The notes beneath the pieces are model-generated. The model had not been told where the DNA came from, did no database searches, and saw only the letters and a list, made by a program, of their open reading frames with translations. From positions 392,413,601 to 392,477,600 of the forward strand of contig NC_090319.1 in NCBI RefSeq assembly GCF_040869045.1: a stretch of DNA of 64,000 nt, in the 5' to 3' direction. Made by a program: the position numbers and the translations under genes. Below are positions 50,774 through 62,699 of the stretch, one piece after another; position 1 is the first letter of the stretch; the number at the start of each line of letters is the position of its first letter. Origin of the DNA: Eurosta solidaginis (taxonomy: Eukaryota > Arthropoda > Insecta > Diptera > Tephritidae).

Positions 50774-52510
50774 CTAAGTCTGATCGTCCCGATCAGACAA
50801 ATTTCTCGATCTAAACGCTGCTAATCTCTCCAAATGAACCACTTTCATTTTGGTTCGTGGTTTGGTAGTGGTTTGTATGCGGTACACTACATCGTTGATC
50901 CGTTTTACAACTTTGTATGGGCCTTCCCAGTTACACTGCAATTTCGGGGACAAACCTTTTTTTCGTTGTGGGTTGTATAGCAGCACCAAATCTCCTTCCT
51001 GAAACCCTTCCGAATTAATTGCTTTATCGTACCTCGCTTTCATCTTGTCACTCATAATCTTTGCTCGTTGCCTTACCAGATCGTGTATCTCTCTCAGCTC
51101 TTCTTCTAAGACATCAGTGGATTTCTTGACATTCCTCTCCGCATCGGCATCTATCCCATACTTCAAATCAGCTGGCAGTCGAAGGTCATTGCCAAAAATT
51201 ACCTTTGCAGGAGTTTGGCCCGTTGTGTCATGTACTGCCGATCGGTAGGCCATCAAGAATAATGATATGTGTGTATCCCAGTCCTTATGGTACTTGTCGA
51301 CTACTTTCCTTAAATGCTCCTCCAATGTTCTATTGAAACGTTCCACCATACCATCGGACTGAGGATGCAATGCAGTTGTCCGTGTTTTTCGAATGCCCAA
51401 CTTCTTGCACAGTTCTTGGAACACAGCTGATTCAAAATTCCTGCCTTGGTCAGAATGTAACTCCATTGGTACACCATACCTTGCAACCCATTCGTTTTTA
51501 ACCACTTCTGCTACTGTTTCTGCTTCCTGGTTTGAGATTGGGTATACCTCTGGCCATTTACTGAAATAATCCATAACCACCAGTACGTATTTGTTTCCGC
51601 GGTTGCTAGTAGGAAATGGACCTGCGACATCCATGGCGATCCTTTCAAATGGTGCACCTGAAATATACTGCTTCATCTGGCCACGACTTCGGGTTTTGGG
51701 CCCTTTCGCTCTGTTGCATACCTCGCAATTGGCAATCCACTCGGTGACCGACTGACGGCAACCAACCCAATAGAATCTCTGCTTAATTTTCTCGAGTGTC
51801 TTCGTGATTCCAAGATGGCCTCCACTTGGACCATTGTGCAACTCGCTGAGCACGTCAGGAATCCTCTTTCTGGGAACAACTATCAGTTTCTTCTTGCATT
51901 GACCATCCTCACTCTCCCATACTCGATGCAAGCAACCGGATATCAATTCCAAACTGTTCCACTGTGCCCAATATGACTTCGCAATGGGACTCTCTGCTGA
52001 CATATCCTCTCTGCTTGGTCTTTCGTTTCGTTCGAGCCCTTGCATAACATGTGACAGATCTGTATCTTCTAGCTGACACTTTCTTAGTTGTTCCTTGTCC
52101 CATTCATCCGTACACGTTATAGTCATTAGCCGGACATCTATAATGTCTTCTCTAGCCTCGGCCTTTGAACAGTGCTTGCATTCTAAACTACATGGTCTTC
52201 GTGACATTGCATCAGCATTTCCATGGGTACTACCTTTTCGATGCTCAATGGAAAAGTCATAGCTTTGTAGTCGCTCGATCCACCGTGCCAATTGTCCTTC
52301 CGGATTACGGAACTGCAGAAGCCATTTCAACGCTGCGTGATCTGTCCTGACACGGAATCGCTGGCCGTAGAGGTATTTGTGAAAATGTTTAATGCACTCT
52401 ACCAATGCCAACAGCTCTCTCCTCGTAACACAGTAGTTCCTCTCTGGTTTTCCAATCGATCGGCTGTAATATGCAACTACCTTCTCCTGTCCATCGACCA
52501 GTTGTGATAA
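50774..52510 (-). pseudogene. Gypsy B Pol second part: RNase H end, integrase, C-terminus
   Basis: After the frame break near 52507-52511 the reading continues with SQLVDGQEKVVAYYSRS, the RNase H C-terminus and connector, then integrase. Integrase has its H-H-C-C finger (HNGPSGGHLG ... CEVCNRAKG) and the three catalytic acids: MDVAGPFP, HSDQGRNFES and DGMVERFNRTL. The C-terminal domain ends in FRSRNLSDRDDQT at 50774, 12 bp from the LTR. The frame starting at 52645 includes an out-of-frame leader that is not protein. Confidence 0.9.
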
Positions 52511-54375
52511 ACGCCTCCTATAGCATATCCACTTGCATCTGTATCTAGAATAAATGTTGCTCCTGGAATCGGATATGCTAACATTGGGGCAGTGCACAAA
52601 CGCTCCTTCAATGTTTGGAAAGCCACTTCTTGCTCCTTCTTCCATTCAAAAGCTTTGTTTTTTCTTGTTAGCTCGTGGAGACTATGGGCTACGCTGGCAA
52701 AATTTGGTACAAATCGGCGGTAATATGTGCACAGCCCAAGAAAACTTCTCAATTCATGTAGGTTCTGTGGTCTTGGCCAATCCTGTACAGCCTCTATTTT
52801 TTCGTTCGCAGTGCAGATGCCCTCTGTCGTTACCTTGTGACCCAAATAATTGACTTCCTTTTTAAACAGCGCACACTTTTTGGGACTCAACTTCAGACCA
52901 GCGCCAGCTATTCTCTGGAAAACTTCCTCTAAGTTCTTAAGATGTTCATCAAAGTTCTTGCCCAATACGATGATGTCGTCCAGGTACACCAAGCATGTTT
53001 TCCAATGTAGTCCTTTCAGTACCTGGTCCATGAGTCTCTCAAAAGTAGCTGGCGCATTACAAAGTCCAAAAGGCATCACTGTAAATTGCCAAAGACCATC
53101 ACCGACACTGAAGGCTGTTTTCTCTTTATCTTCCTCCTTCACCTCCACTTGCCAGTAGCCGCTTTTCAAGTCCAGCGTGGAAAACCATTTCGTACCAGAT
53201 AGCGAGTCCAGAGTGTCATCAATTCTTGGCAATGGGTAGCTATCCTTTTTCGTTACGTCATTCAACTTCCGGTAGTCCACGCAAAACCTCATTTTCCCAT
53301 CCTTCTTTTTTACAAGTACTACCGGTGAGCTCCATGGACTAGCTGATGGTTCGATGACGCCGCTGTCGCTCATTTCTTGAATGATTTGACTCACAACTTC
53401 CCGCTTCGCCAGTGGAACACTACGTGGAGCTTGACGGATCGGCCTCGCATCTCCAGTGTCAATTTGATGCTTCACAACGTTGGTGCGGCCTGGTTTAGAA
53501 TCATCCTGGTCAAATATGTTCGCGTACTTTAGGAGCAGTTGTTTTGCCTTACTCTGAAATGCTTCCTCTAGCCCCTGTGTCCATGCCGTGATGTCATTTG
53601 AAAAATCAGTATTACTAGCTGAAACGTGTTCCTGGAGCTGTTCACAGTTAATAACTACTTCAGCCTCTTGGCATCTTCCCAAAATAGCTCCTTTAGTCAG
53701 TTTGAGTGGTGACTTGAACTCATTGAGTACTCTTACCGGAATACGTCCATCTTGTTTTGTCATAGCCAGGGTTTTTCCTACAAGTATGTTTAGTGCTGAT
53801 TTGTTTGCTGCTTCGACAACCCACAATTTGTTTGTCCCACAATCTCCATCAACCTTTGCCCAGATGACTGCTTCGGATTTTGGTGGTATTCGCTGACTCT
53901 CTTCCACCAGCACTCGTTTACTGCTGTAGCCTCTCTCGTAGCCGAAATTAAGTGGCACATCCATGTTCTTATATCGCATCGTCTTGCTTTGCATATCGAT
54001 TTTGATGCTTTGGTTGATTAAGAAGTCCACTCCAATTATGATTTCATCAACAATACCTGCCACTATAAAATTGTGAAGTACCGAGACGTTCCCAATTGCT
54101 ACTTCACATTCTACTTCTCCAATTACCTGGGTGTCCTCTCCCGTGGCTGTACGTAATCTTGCTCCAAGCAATGGTCTTATCTTCTTGTTGACTAAATCTG
54201 ATCGAATGATGGAATGGGATGCACCCGTATCTACAGTCAGTAAACGTTCCTTTCCATCCACATGTCCTCCGACAGTAAGATTGCTTGACCTTCTTCCAAT
54301 TTGCGAGATAGAGATTATGGGGCATTCAATTGAGGGAGCCAGCTGTCGCCCCTTGCGGCTGACTCGTTTTAGTTT
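52477..54375 (-). pseudogene. Gypsy B Pol first part: protease, RT, RNase H start
   Basis: The pol frame is open from upstream of 54369, so it overlaps the end of gag in another frame, as usual for programmed frameshifting. Protease DTGASHSIIR lies near 54230. RT blocks follow: PWSSPVVLVKKKDGKMRFC, WFSTLDLKSGYWQVEV, MPFGLCNAPATFERLM, the intact YLDD (about 52986-52975) and LGHKVTTEGI. RNase H opens with ILDTDASGYAIGGV, and the frame then breaks near 52510 and terminates at 52477. A single missing base in a T run explains it. Confidence 0.9.
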
Positions 54376-55169
54376 AACGATTGAGTGGATTTGGAGATTT
54401 GCTCGTCTCCTTCAGCTCTGCGTTTACGGCCACCCACATTGTTGGAACTATTGGAATTGCTACTGCAATGACGTGCAATGTGACCTGGGTTACCGCACTT
54501 GAAACATTTCATAACTCCGGCATTTTTCTGTTGTGATCCCTTCAGAGCTTCCAAAATTGTATCTACCCACTCTGGCCTTTCTACTTCCACACGATGAGCT
54601 TTGTATGCTGGTTTACTCAATAATGACGCCGTTTCCTGAGTCAATGCATGGGATACCGTTTCAGAAAATGTTTGCTTTGGGTTCGCGTATGTGGCTCGCT
54701 TCGTTTCGACGTCCCTTATGCCATTTATAAAGCTCTGAATCTTCACTCTTTCCGTGTATTCCACGGGTGCATCCGCATTTGCAAGATGAGCCAATCTTTC
54801 AATGTCCGAAGCAAACTCCTGCAAAGTCTCGTTAGCTTTTTGGTAGCGGTTTTGCAATTCTATTTGAAATATCTGTTTCCTGTGTTCGCTTCCGTATCGC
54901 CGTTCTACAGCAGCCATCAATGCGTCATAACTGTTCCGTTCGTACTCTGGAATAGTCTGTAAGATTTCGGCAGCTGGTCCTTTCAATGCTACGAAGAGTG
55001 CGGCAACTTTATCTTCCACATTCCAGTTGTTCACTGCTGCGGTCTTCTCAAACTGTAGCTTAAAGACCTGGAAAGGAACAGAACCGTCAAAGGATGGTGT
55101 TTTTACCTTTGAATTACTAGTTGAGACTGCTGGGCGATTCAGTTGCAACTGCTCGATACGTCCTCTCAA
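54369..55169 (-). pseudogene. Gypsy B Gag: capsid and zinc knuckle
   Basis: 266 residues beginning at a TTG. The retrotransposon capsid region is at about 24-190 (TPSFDGSVPFQVFKLQFEK, LFVALKGPAAEIL, ALMAAVERRYG). A single CCHC knuckle follows (CFKCGNPGHIARHC), then a basic tail. It lies one frame away from the upstream Gag segment and overlaps it by 4 bp. Confidence 0.88.
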
Positions 55170-55771
55170 AGCACCTCGGCCTCGATTTTTTCTTCAAACT
55201 GTAAAATTTTTGTATCTTGCGCCTCCAACTTCGAGGAAATACGTCCTTCTTGCTCTTCCAGTTGAGCAGAGATTTGCGATGATATCTGTGCTGAAATTTG
55301 AGCCGACATTTCGGATATCCGTGCCTCTTGTGCTTCAATCTTCGCTGTTATACGGTTCTCCTGCGATTCCAGCTGAGATACCATATACGTTTTCTGTTCT
55401 TCTAGTTGTGATGACATATTTGTGGATATTTGTGATGACATTTCTGTTATACGTGCCTCTTGCGCTTCCAGTTGGGATGCCAATTGCGACGACATTGATG
55501 CTACTGTCGATGTTTGTGCAGATATTGCAGCCAATATCATGTTCAAGTCTGTGCTCGTAACTGTCTGCGATGTTTCGTTTTTCTCTTCAATTTTTGTTGT
55601 TGTTTCGTCCCCATCAGGATAAAAGACAAACTCGTCCACATCAATTCCTTGCGACTCCATTACCTCTCGTAGCCGTGCTTGAAGTTCGATCTTATTGCCG
55701 GTTGTATTTAATCCACGGTTCTCCAACTCCTTTTTCAGTTGCTGGATCTTCAATTCACCGAACTTTGCCAT
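55166..55771 (-). pseudogene. Gypsy B Gag N-terminus: SAP domain and coiled coil
   Basis: ATG 55771 opens 201 residues. A SAP domain is at about 7-40 (LKIQQLKKELENRGLNTTG). A long heptad-like region follows, with repeated QLEAQEARI and EMSSQIS units (about 95-195). The frame ends at a TGA only 4 bp past the start of the capsid frame. One lost base in the GCTTTGAG stretch near 55172 would account for this. Confidence 0.88.
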
Positions 55772-55822
55772 GTCCTTGTTGTCCTCTGGAATTTATTCAA
55801 CAATCCGACTTCTGACACCAAT

Positions 55823-56535
55823 TGTAACGAATTTGCTGCAAATCTTCTTATTTGCCCTTTTGCTAGGTTCGTATCGCTAAACTGTTGAATAAATAACTCC
55901 AATATTGAATAATGGAAAAAGATGGCCTTTATTAAAATACTTCACAATAACACTCAAACTGTGCAACGAATAGCTTAATAACCAAACTGATAGCTTAAAT
56001 GAAACTGCCTTTCAAAATAATACTGCTATTGCTCGCTAGATATCGTCTTAGTCGTAACTGCTTGACAACTCAAATCAAACTGAATTACTTCTTACTCGCC
56101 TGCCACGCTTTTATAGTTTACGCTGCATACTTCTAGGCTCTTCGATTTCCAGAACTTACTAGTTATTTCGGCTACAAAATCGACAGCCACAACTACGTGC
56201 AAAAATTATTGCCCTCTCTTGTGACAACTGAGATAAGATATATGCATGTGTTTGTGCATTGCCGCTCCGCTGCTCGTATACGTACATATGTGTAGACGCA
56301 ATTATTTATTCGTTTATGTAGATACATAATGATTGAATTATTGATGTGAATGTTTGTAGTTTACAGTCTCTCGCGCATACATAGGCGCATAAGTAAATGC
56401 ATCTGCGTGTGACATCTCTTTCGACTGCCTTATATATGTGTATACATGATTTGATTAGTGACGTAAATACTGCTTGGCATGGCCTTAGCATCGCCTTAGT
56501 GATGGTACAGCTCAGCGATGCCAATATCCGTGACA
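55823..56535 (-). repeat. 5' LTR of gypsy element B
   Basis: 713 bp, same sequence as 50050-50762, with ATAT following at 56536-56539. Confidence 0.95.
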
Positions 56536-56636
56536 ATATATATGAATGCGCAATAATCTTAATTAAAGATTTCGCATATGTGGAACCAAGTAACCATCGC
56601 ACATTTTAAAATTGTGTATTTTCGTCACAAACATAT

Positions 56637-57382
56637 TGTCACGGATATTAGCATCACGAAGCTATACCATCACTAAGGCCATGCTAAGCAGTATTTACGT
56701 CAATAATCAAATCATGTATACACATATATAAGGCAGCCGAGAGATGTCACACACAGATGCATTTACGCCTATGTGTGCGCGAGAGACTGTAAACTACAAA
56801 CATTCACATCAATAATTCAATCATTATGTATCTACATAAACGAATCAATCATTATGTCTACACATACATATGTAGGTACACGCAGCTGAGAAGCAAGGCA
56901 CAACCATATGCAGACATCTTATTTGAGATGCTCCTAAATGTAGGCAATTATAATTGTGGAAGTGTCGCTCACACATACAAGCATGGGGTATGAGAGAAGC
57001 TATAAAATCGTGCAATTGTAGTTACAGCTGAGAAGTTTGAGAGATACTGGACTAGTAGATTCTGGAAGCGTCTAGAAGAGGCGAACGAGGAAACCAAAGA
57101 GTATAAAAGCCGACAGATGTAGAGGCGCTGTAATTCAGTTTGAGTTGAGCTATCAATCAGTTTGATTAAGCACGCGATCTGGCGGCCAATAGTAGAGTTT
57201 CATTTGAGTTATCAATCAGTTTGGTTATTAAACCAGCGAGTAGCAAAGTATACATGTCTTTGTGAAGTACTTTAATAAAGGCCATTTTTCCATTCTTCAA
57301 TATTGGAGTTATTTATTCAACAGTTTAGTGATTCGAACTTAGCAAAAGGGCAAATAAGAGGATTTGCAGCAAATTCGTTACA
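56637..57382 (+). repeat. Solo LTR of the B family, opposite orientation
   Basis: 746 bp, TGTCACGGATATTAGC to AAATTCGTTACA, in plus orientation. It is flanked by ATAT at 56633-56636 and 57383-57386. TATAAA is at 57102-57107 and AATAAA at 57274-57279 in the expected order. It lies 97 bp from the end of element B's duplication, so the two insertions face opposite ways. Confidence 0.92.
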
Positions 57383-57386
57383 ATAT

Positions 57387-58708
57387 TAATACACATTCCA
57401 GTGATAATAAATTAGATCCTGACGTATATTTGCTTGTCGGCTAACCCTTTTTTACTTCCATTTAAGTTCATCGCGTTTAAATAGCAAATTGTTTAATTTC
57501 TCGCAACTTTTGACAGGGGACCGCTAACTTACAACGTATTTTAAAAAATTTAAATCGCGCTCATGTCGTTTTAAATTTAAAATACTTTTTTAGAAGTAAA
57601 ATAGTGTTAAGTGGATTATAACAGACTTGAAATGATACTTAACTTAGCACCATGTTTAAACCAATAAAACTATTTTATTTCGACTATGACTACGGGCCAC
57701 GGAGTTGAATGAAAAAGGACCATTTACTGTTTAAAACATATGGTAGCACCAAGGAAGCAGAAAATTAGATAAAATGGCTTCATGCTTGTGTTCGCGGAAA
57801 GTAAACAAATAAACTATTAAATTTTACAACAATACGTAAATTTAAACAAAAGTAAATAGTGTAGGGTTAGTTTACAAATTTAACTTTGTAATATTATACT
57901 TTGTTATTTTTTAAAAATGTATTCATGTTTGTTGGTTTTCAATTTTGAATTATGTTGTTTCAAAAATTTTTCATTTTTTCATTATTAATACAAAATTTAT
58001 AACTCTTTCAATGTTAAAAACAATTTCTTGATTTTCATAATAAAATAAAAATTCTATATAAAACTTAAAGCGAATAAAATTGTAGGATCTACAATTGGCG
58101 ATCCTGCCAGGAGACAATTGATAAACCAAATATTTACGAAATCGATAGTCCATACGATACCATTTATCAAGATCTTGCAACAAAAGAATGAAGCAAATTG
58201 AATTACAATCAAGCCCACAGAAGAAGGTGCGCTTAAACAAAAACGCTACACAGCATTTTCGAAGGAGGTGGAAGAAGTTATTTATAAACATGCAAGAGCG
58301 CTACGCTTAGTATTATACATTTGCCTGATTTGGACTGTTCATATAACTGCACATTATCAGCATTCAGCATTATTCAAACGTGTATACTTGACATTTTATT
58401 CATTAATTATAATAATAATAACAACATAAGAAACTTGCTGCAATTTTAAAAAATTGCATTAGTTTAAAACTGGAACAGCGTGTCTATGATCAGGTGCTTG
58501 AATGACGTGTAAAAAATGTCCCCAATGTTTTCGAGAATGTAAGAGTGACTTGTAACAGTGGAAGAGTGTGTCTATGATCAAGGGCTGGAACATATGGAAT
58601 AATGTGATCCCATCGACAATCAACCTGTGCACATATTTAATGTAGATATTGAGGAGTAGCGCATTGCCTTCAAAATCAGTAAAAAAGCGATTTTTCCTCT
58701 GTTGGTAT
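57387..58708. other. Unassigned AT-rich region
   Basis: No gene or recognised transposon. The minus-strand open frame 58291-57971 is rich in Phe/Leu/Asn with no known domain. GTGTCTATGATCA occurs twice (about 58480 and 58568). Confidence 0.4.
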
Positions 58709-59022
58709 TGTTACGAATATTAGCAACACTAAGGGGTACTGTCATCTCTAAGCCGATGCTAAGAGTGACTTGTATGCACATCCATAAATCAATCATTATG
58801 TATCTACATAAACGAATCAATCATGTCTACACATATGTACGTACACGCAGCGGAGAAGCAACGCACAAACACATGCAGATATCTTATCTGAGATGCTCCC
58901 AAAAGTATGCAATTGTAATTGTGGAAGTGGCGCTCACAAATACATGCGCATATGAGAGCTACACACGTGCATCTGTAGTTATAATTATATACCAGTAACT
59001 AAGTAAATTCTGGAAGCGCCTA
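58709..59022 (+). repeat. Partial B-family-type LTR at the left end of the chimera
   Basis: It follows the order of the solo LTR at 56637: AACACTAAGG, TCAATCATTATGTATCTACA, ACACGCAGC, GAGATGCTCC, TCTGGAAGCG. It stops there, before the TATA box and the U5 end. BEL coding sequence starts within a few bases. Confidence 0.8.
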
Positions 59023-59660
59023 ATTTTAAATCGAAATTTGCAGTTCTTCCATCAATCACCTCGGAGTTGCATTTGCATCCAGTCAAAGTGAAGTCTTGGC
59101 CTCATCTTAAAAATTTAGCACTGGCTGATCCTCACTATGCAACTCCGGGCCAAATTGATTTGTTATTAGCCGGCGATGTATACGGCCGCATTCTTGAAAG
59201 CGGGGTGTGTAAGGGTGAGATCGGTGATCCCGTTGCTCAATGCACGGCTTTGGGGTGGATCCTGTTTGGGGAATTATTTCAACAAAATCATGTTCTAACC
59301 TTTCCATTAACTCAGTGTAACCATATTTCCACAACAGAAATACGAGATTTGCTTACAAGGTTTTATGAACTAGAGGAAGTACCTACTGTCAGATCGTTAT
59401 CCAAGGAATATGAATGGACAGAAAGGTTTTACCATGAGACTACCCTTCGTCAACGAAATGGAAAGTTTATGGTGCGCCTACCCTTCAAATCCTATTTAGA
59501 TCCGTCAACTGCATTAGGTTCCTCCTACGAAGTGGCACTTCAACGCTTTCAATCGCTACAACGTCGCTTCAGCCGTGACGACAAATTCAAGGAAGCATAT
59601 TTTAAGGTCTTTAACGAGTATCAAAAATTGAATCAGGTCAAGTTAATGCACCAGATCTAA
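59023..59660 (+). pseudogene. BEL/Pao Pol, segment upstream of RT
   Basis: The open frame enters from the LTR junction (LPSITSELHLHPVKVKSWPH) and reads LLLAGDVYGRILESGV and AQCTALGWILFGEL, the peptidase-to-RT connector typical of BEL/Pao. It ends at TAA 59658-59660, and the same frame resumes at once with KHYYLPHHAVF, so a single nonsense change divides the gene. Gag and protease are missing on the left. Confidence 0.85.
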
Positions 59661-61109
59661 GAAAAGCATTATTATTTGCCCCACCATGCAGTGTTTAAAG
59701 AAACCAGCCTCACCACCAAACTTCGACAGGTTTTTGACGGCTCGGCCAAGTCTACAAACGGAAAATCGTTAAGCGACATTTTGAGCACCGGTCCCGTTTT
59801 ACAAGCCAATTTAGTCTCAATTATTCTAAACTGGAGAACGCACAAATATGCTTTCATTGCAGATATTGAAAAAATGTATCGCTGCATCGACATGCATCCA
59901 GACGACACCCACTATCAATACATTTTATGGCAAGACGACGACAATTCGGGCATTCAAACATATGCGCTTCAAACTGTAACGTTTGGCCTCGCACCATCAC
60001 CGTATCAGGCTATTAAAACTCTTCACGTATTGGCCGAAGAAGCCAAACTCACTTCGCCAGCGGTCTACAGCGTTCTTAAGTTTGAAACATACGTGGATGA
60101 CGTCACGACCGGAAGCGAAACAATCGAGGACGCCATACAAATGATTCAAGAACTCATTAAATTGCTTCGCAGTGCTGGTTTTGAGCTTCGCAAATGGGCG
60201 AGCAATTCACCCGAAATTCTTAAGCAAATTCCCGTCGAATATCGCGATGAAACAACGATGTGTTTATTCAATCCTGAAGATTCCATTAAAGCACTTGGGT
60301 TGGGATGGTCAAGACTCAGCGATTTGTTTACCTTTTCTATGAAATTTCCATCGGCGACGCGACTGACAAAACGCAATGTCTCCTCGATAGTGGCACGTCT
60401 GTTCAACCCACTCGGTTGGCTGAATTCCTTCGTCACCAAGGAAAACATATTTCTAAACAAGCTATGGGAACAGAAATTGGATTGGGATGAACCCATAACG
60501 TGTATCAATCTACAGTCTGAATTTAACCAAACTATGGATGACCTTCAGTTAATCAAGCACATTGAAATCCCTCGCTGGATCCGTACATCCTCAACGAACA
60601 AAAACGACCAACTTCACGTTTTCTGTGACAGTTCAACCAAGGCCTACGCCACCGCGATTTATCTCCGAACGGTCGACGTAAACGGATACGTCTATGTCAA
60701 CCTATTAGCAGCAAAGAGTAAACTGGCACCCATTCGAAAACCGTTAACAATACCTAGAGCAGAACTATGCGGTGCGACGCTGGCGGTCACATTACTTGAT
60801 GCTGTCAAACAATCATTGAGACTTAAAATCGACAAGGTTTTTATGTGGACTGATTCCACCGTCGTATTATCCTGGATTCGAGATCCCAATCGCTGGGCTG
60901 TCTTCGTACGCAATCGCGTTCACAAAATTCTGGCGTCGACTGAAGTTGAACAATGGAATCATGTCTCTTCCTCAGCTAATCCAGCCGATCTCAACAGTCG
61001 GGGTTTAACAATTACCGAATTGCGCGATTCTTCACTATGGTGGCACGGACCTCCATTTCTATCTTTGTCACAAGCGGAATGGCCAAACTCATCATACGAA
61101 CTTTCATGA
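59661..61109 (+). pseudogene. BEL/Pao RT and RNase H
   Basis: RT reads KLRQVFDGSAKS, AFIADIEKMYRCIDMHPDD, FGLAPSPYQAIK and intact YVDD (60090-60101), followed by AGFELRKWASNS and, in RNase H, LHVFCDSSTKAYA and FMWTDSTVVLSWI. It ends NPADLNSRGL, then a one-base gain in a T run near 61100 closes the frame at 61109. Confidence 0.88.
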
Positions 61110-62699
61110 CGACGATGATTCCGAACTTCGTGCTCGATTCAAAGGCATAAATCTTACTACAAAGGAAGAGTGCGGATTGGAACCACTCCTTAAACGATTT
61201 TCGAACTTCAATCGCCTTCGTCGAGCTGTCGCATACGCCATCCGTTTTGTGAAAATTATGAGATCTTCAATCAACCTCACACGGCAACGTCCATTAATTG
61301 CAATGCTTTCGAACCCAATAAGCCACCTCATTCAACATATCCCTCTTCCTACAGTTATTGAAATTCAACATAGCGAATTGTCACTCATCCGCTGGATCCA
61401 ATCCACGGAATTCTCATCCGAGCTCAAAACAGTTCACACTAAGCAACCCATTCCAAAATCTAGCAAACTATTTCGTCTTAATCCATTCACTGACGATAAT
61501 ATTATTTGTGCCAATGGCCGCTTGCAAAATGCCTTTATGTCGTTTGAAGAGAAATTTTCAATAATACTCCCGTCAAGGAGCCACCTCGCGACGTTAATCG
61601 TATACCATTATCATCGCCTCACGTTACATGGAGGGCCCCAAGTCACCGTCAATCAAATTCGACAAATTTACTGGATTTTAGATGTGCGCAATCTCGCTCG
61701 TCGTCTCATCCGAAGCTGTGTTATTTGTTTCAAGGCGCGTCCAGTTTTATCTCAACAACAAATGGCCGCCTTACCCACGGTGCGTGTGAACCACAACACT
61801 CGACCATTCGCTTCCACCATCATCGATTACGCAGGTCCATATGACATTCGTTCCTCAAGAGGTCGCGGCCAAAACTCATACAAGGGCTATGTCGCTGTGT
61901 TCACTTGCATGACTACCAAAGCAGTTCACTTGGAGGCAGCTGGCGATCTCTCGACCCAAACATTCCTACACGCATTCGACCGTTTTGTGGCCAGGCGAGG
62001 ATTTTTCACGACGTATTCAGTGACTGCGGAACGAATTTTGTTGGTGCTGATCATGAGAATCAAAGAAGTCAATCCCAATATCTCCGATCAATAGCAAAGG
62101 AAATTATCCCAGCTCTCACGAATCGACATATTCAATGGCATTTTAGCCCACCCGGTGCTCCTCATTTTAATGGTTTAGCTGAAGCGGCGGTGAAATCCAT
62201 GAAATTTCACTTGGCTAGAGTAATCGGAAAGGCCAAATTGACTTTTGAGGAGTTCTCAACCGTCCTAACCCGCATTGAGGCGGTGCTAAATTCCAGACCG
62301 ATCTCTCCAATTACGGATAATCCCAACGACTTTACTGCAATAACGCCTGGACACTTCCTCACGGGCAACGCTCTTCTATCTCGACCGCAAGCACCATGTG
62401 AATCGAATCCAATTAAACGACATCAGCTAATGGACCAAATGGTTCAACACTTTTGGCAGCGATTCAAAGAGGATATTTTGTCTACTATGCAGATCCGTAC
62501 TAAATGGCAAGAAAGGAAGCCGAACATTAAGGAAAACGATTTTGTTATCATCAAGGATGATCGCTTTCCAGTTGGTCAGTGGCCCATGGGTCGCGTGGTC
62601 TCGTTGCATCCCGGAAGCGATGAGCTCATTCGCGTGGTAACCATCAAGACAGAAAGAGCTTTTTTGGTTGGTTCATCACGCCATTTAAACTACTGCTGA
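61110..62699 (+). pseudogene. BEL/Pao integrase and C-terminal domain
   Basis: After the shift the frame continues DDDDSELRARF, then the integrase zinc finger (YHYHRLTLHGG ... CVICFKARP) and the first catalytic Asp (IIDYAGPYD). A further shift at a T run near 62000 moves to the frame ending at 62699, which carries FSDCGTNFVGA (second Asp), NGLAEAAVKSM (Glu), LNSRPISP and the terminal KENDFVIIKDD...SRHLNYC domain characteristic of BEL/Pao. The gene is complete at its C-terminus but dead. Confidence 0.85.

Larger units (their letters stand above)
50050..56535 (-). mobile_element. Gypsy (Ty3-type) LTR retrotransposon B, full length and recent
   Basis: 6486 bp. LTRs of 713 bp are identical as far as I can read, with a perfect 4-bp duplication ATAT (50046-50049; 56536-56539). 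The primer site next to the 5' LTR reads TGGTGTCAGAAGTCGGA (minus strand from about 55819), compatible with a tRNA-Leu-like primer. The polypurine tract is GGTGGAGGGCAG before the 3' LTR. It has gag and pol but no env. Each gene shows one single-base frame break in a T run. Confidence 0.95.

Noticed and set aside
49921..57390. CRISPR-like or satellite array from repeated LTR segments
   Set aside because: The repeats are complete LTRs with target duplications, not short repeats with unique spacers. The organism is a eukaryote.
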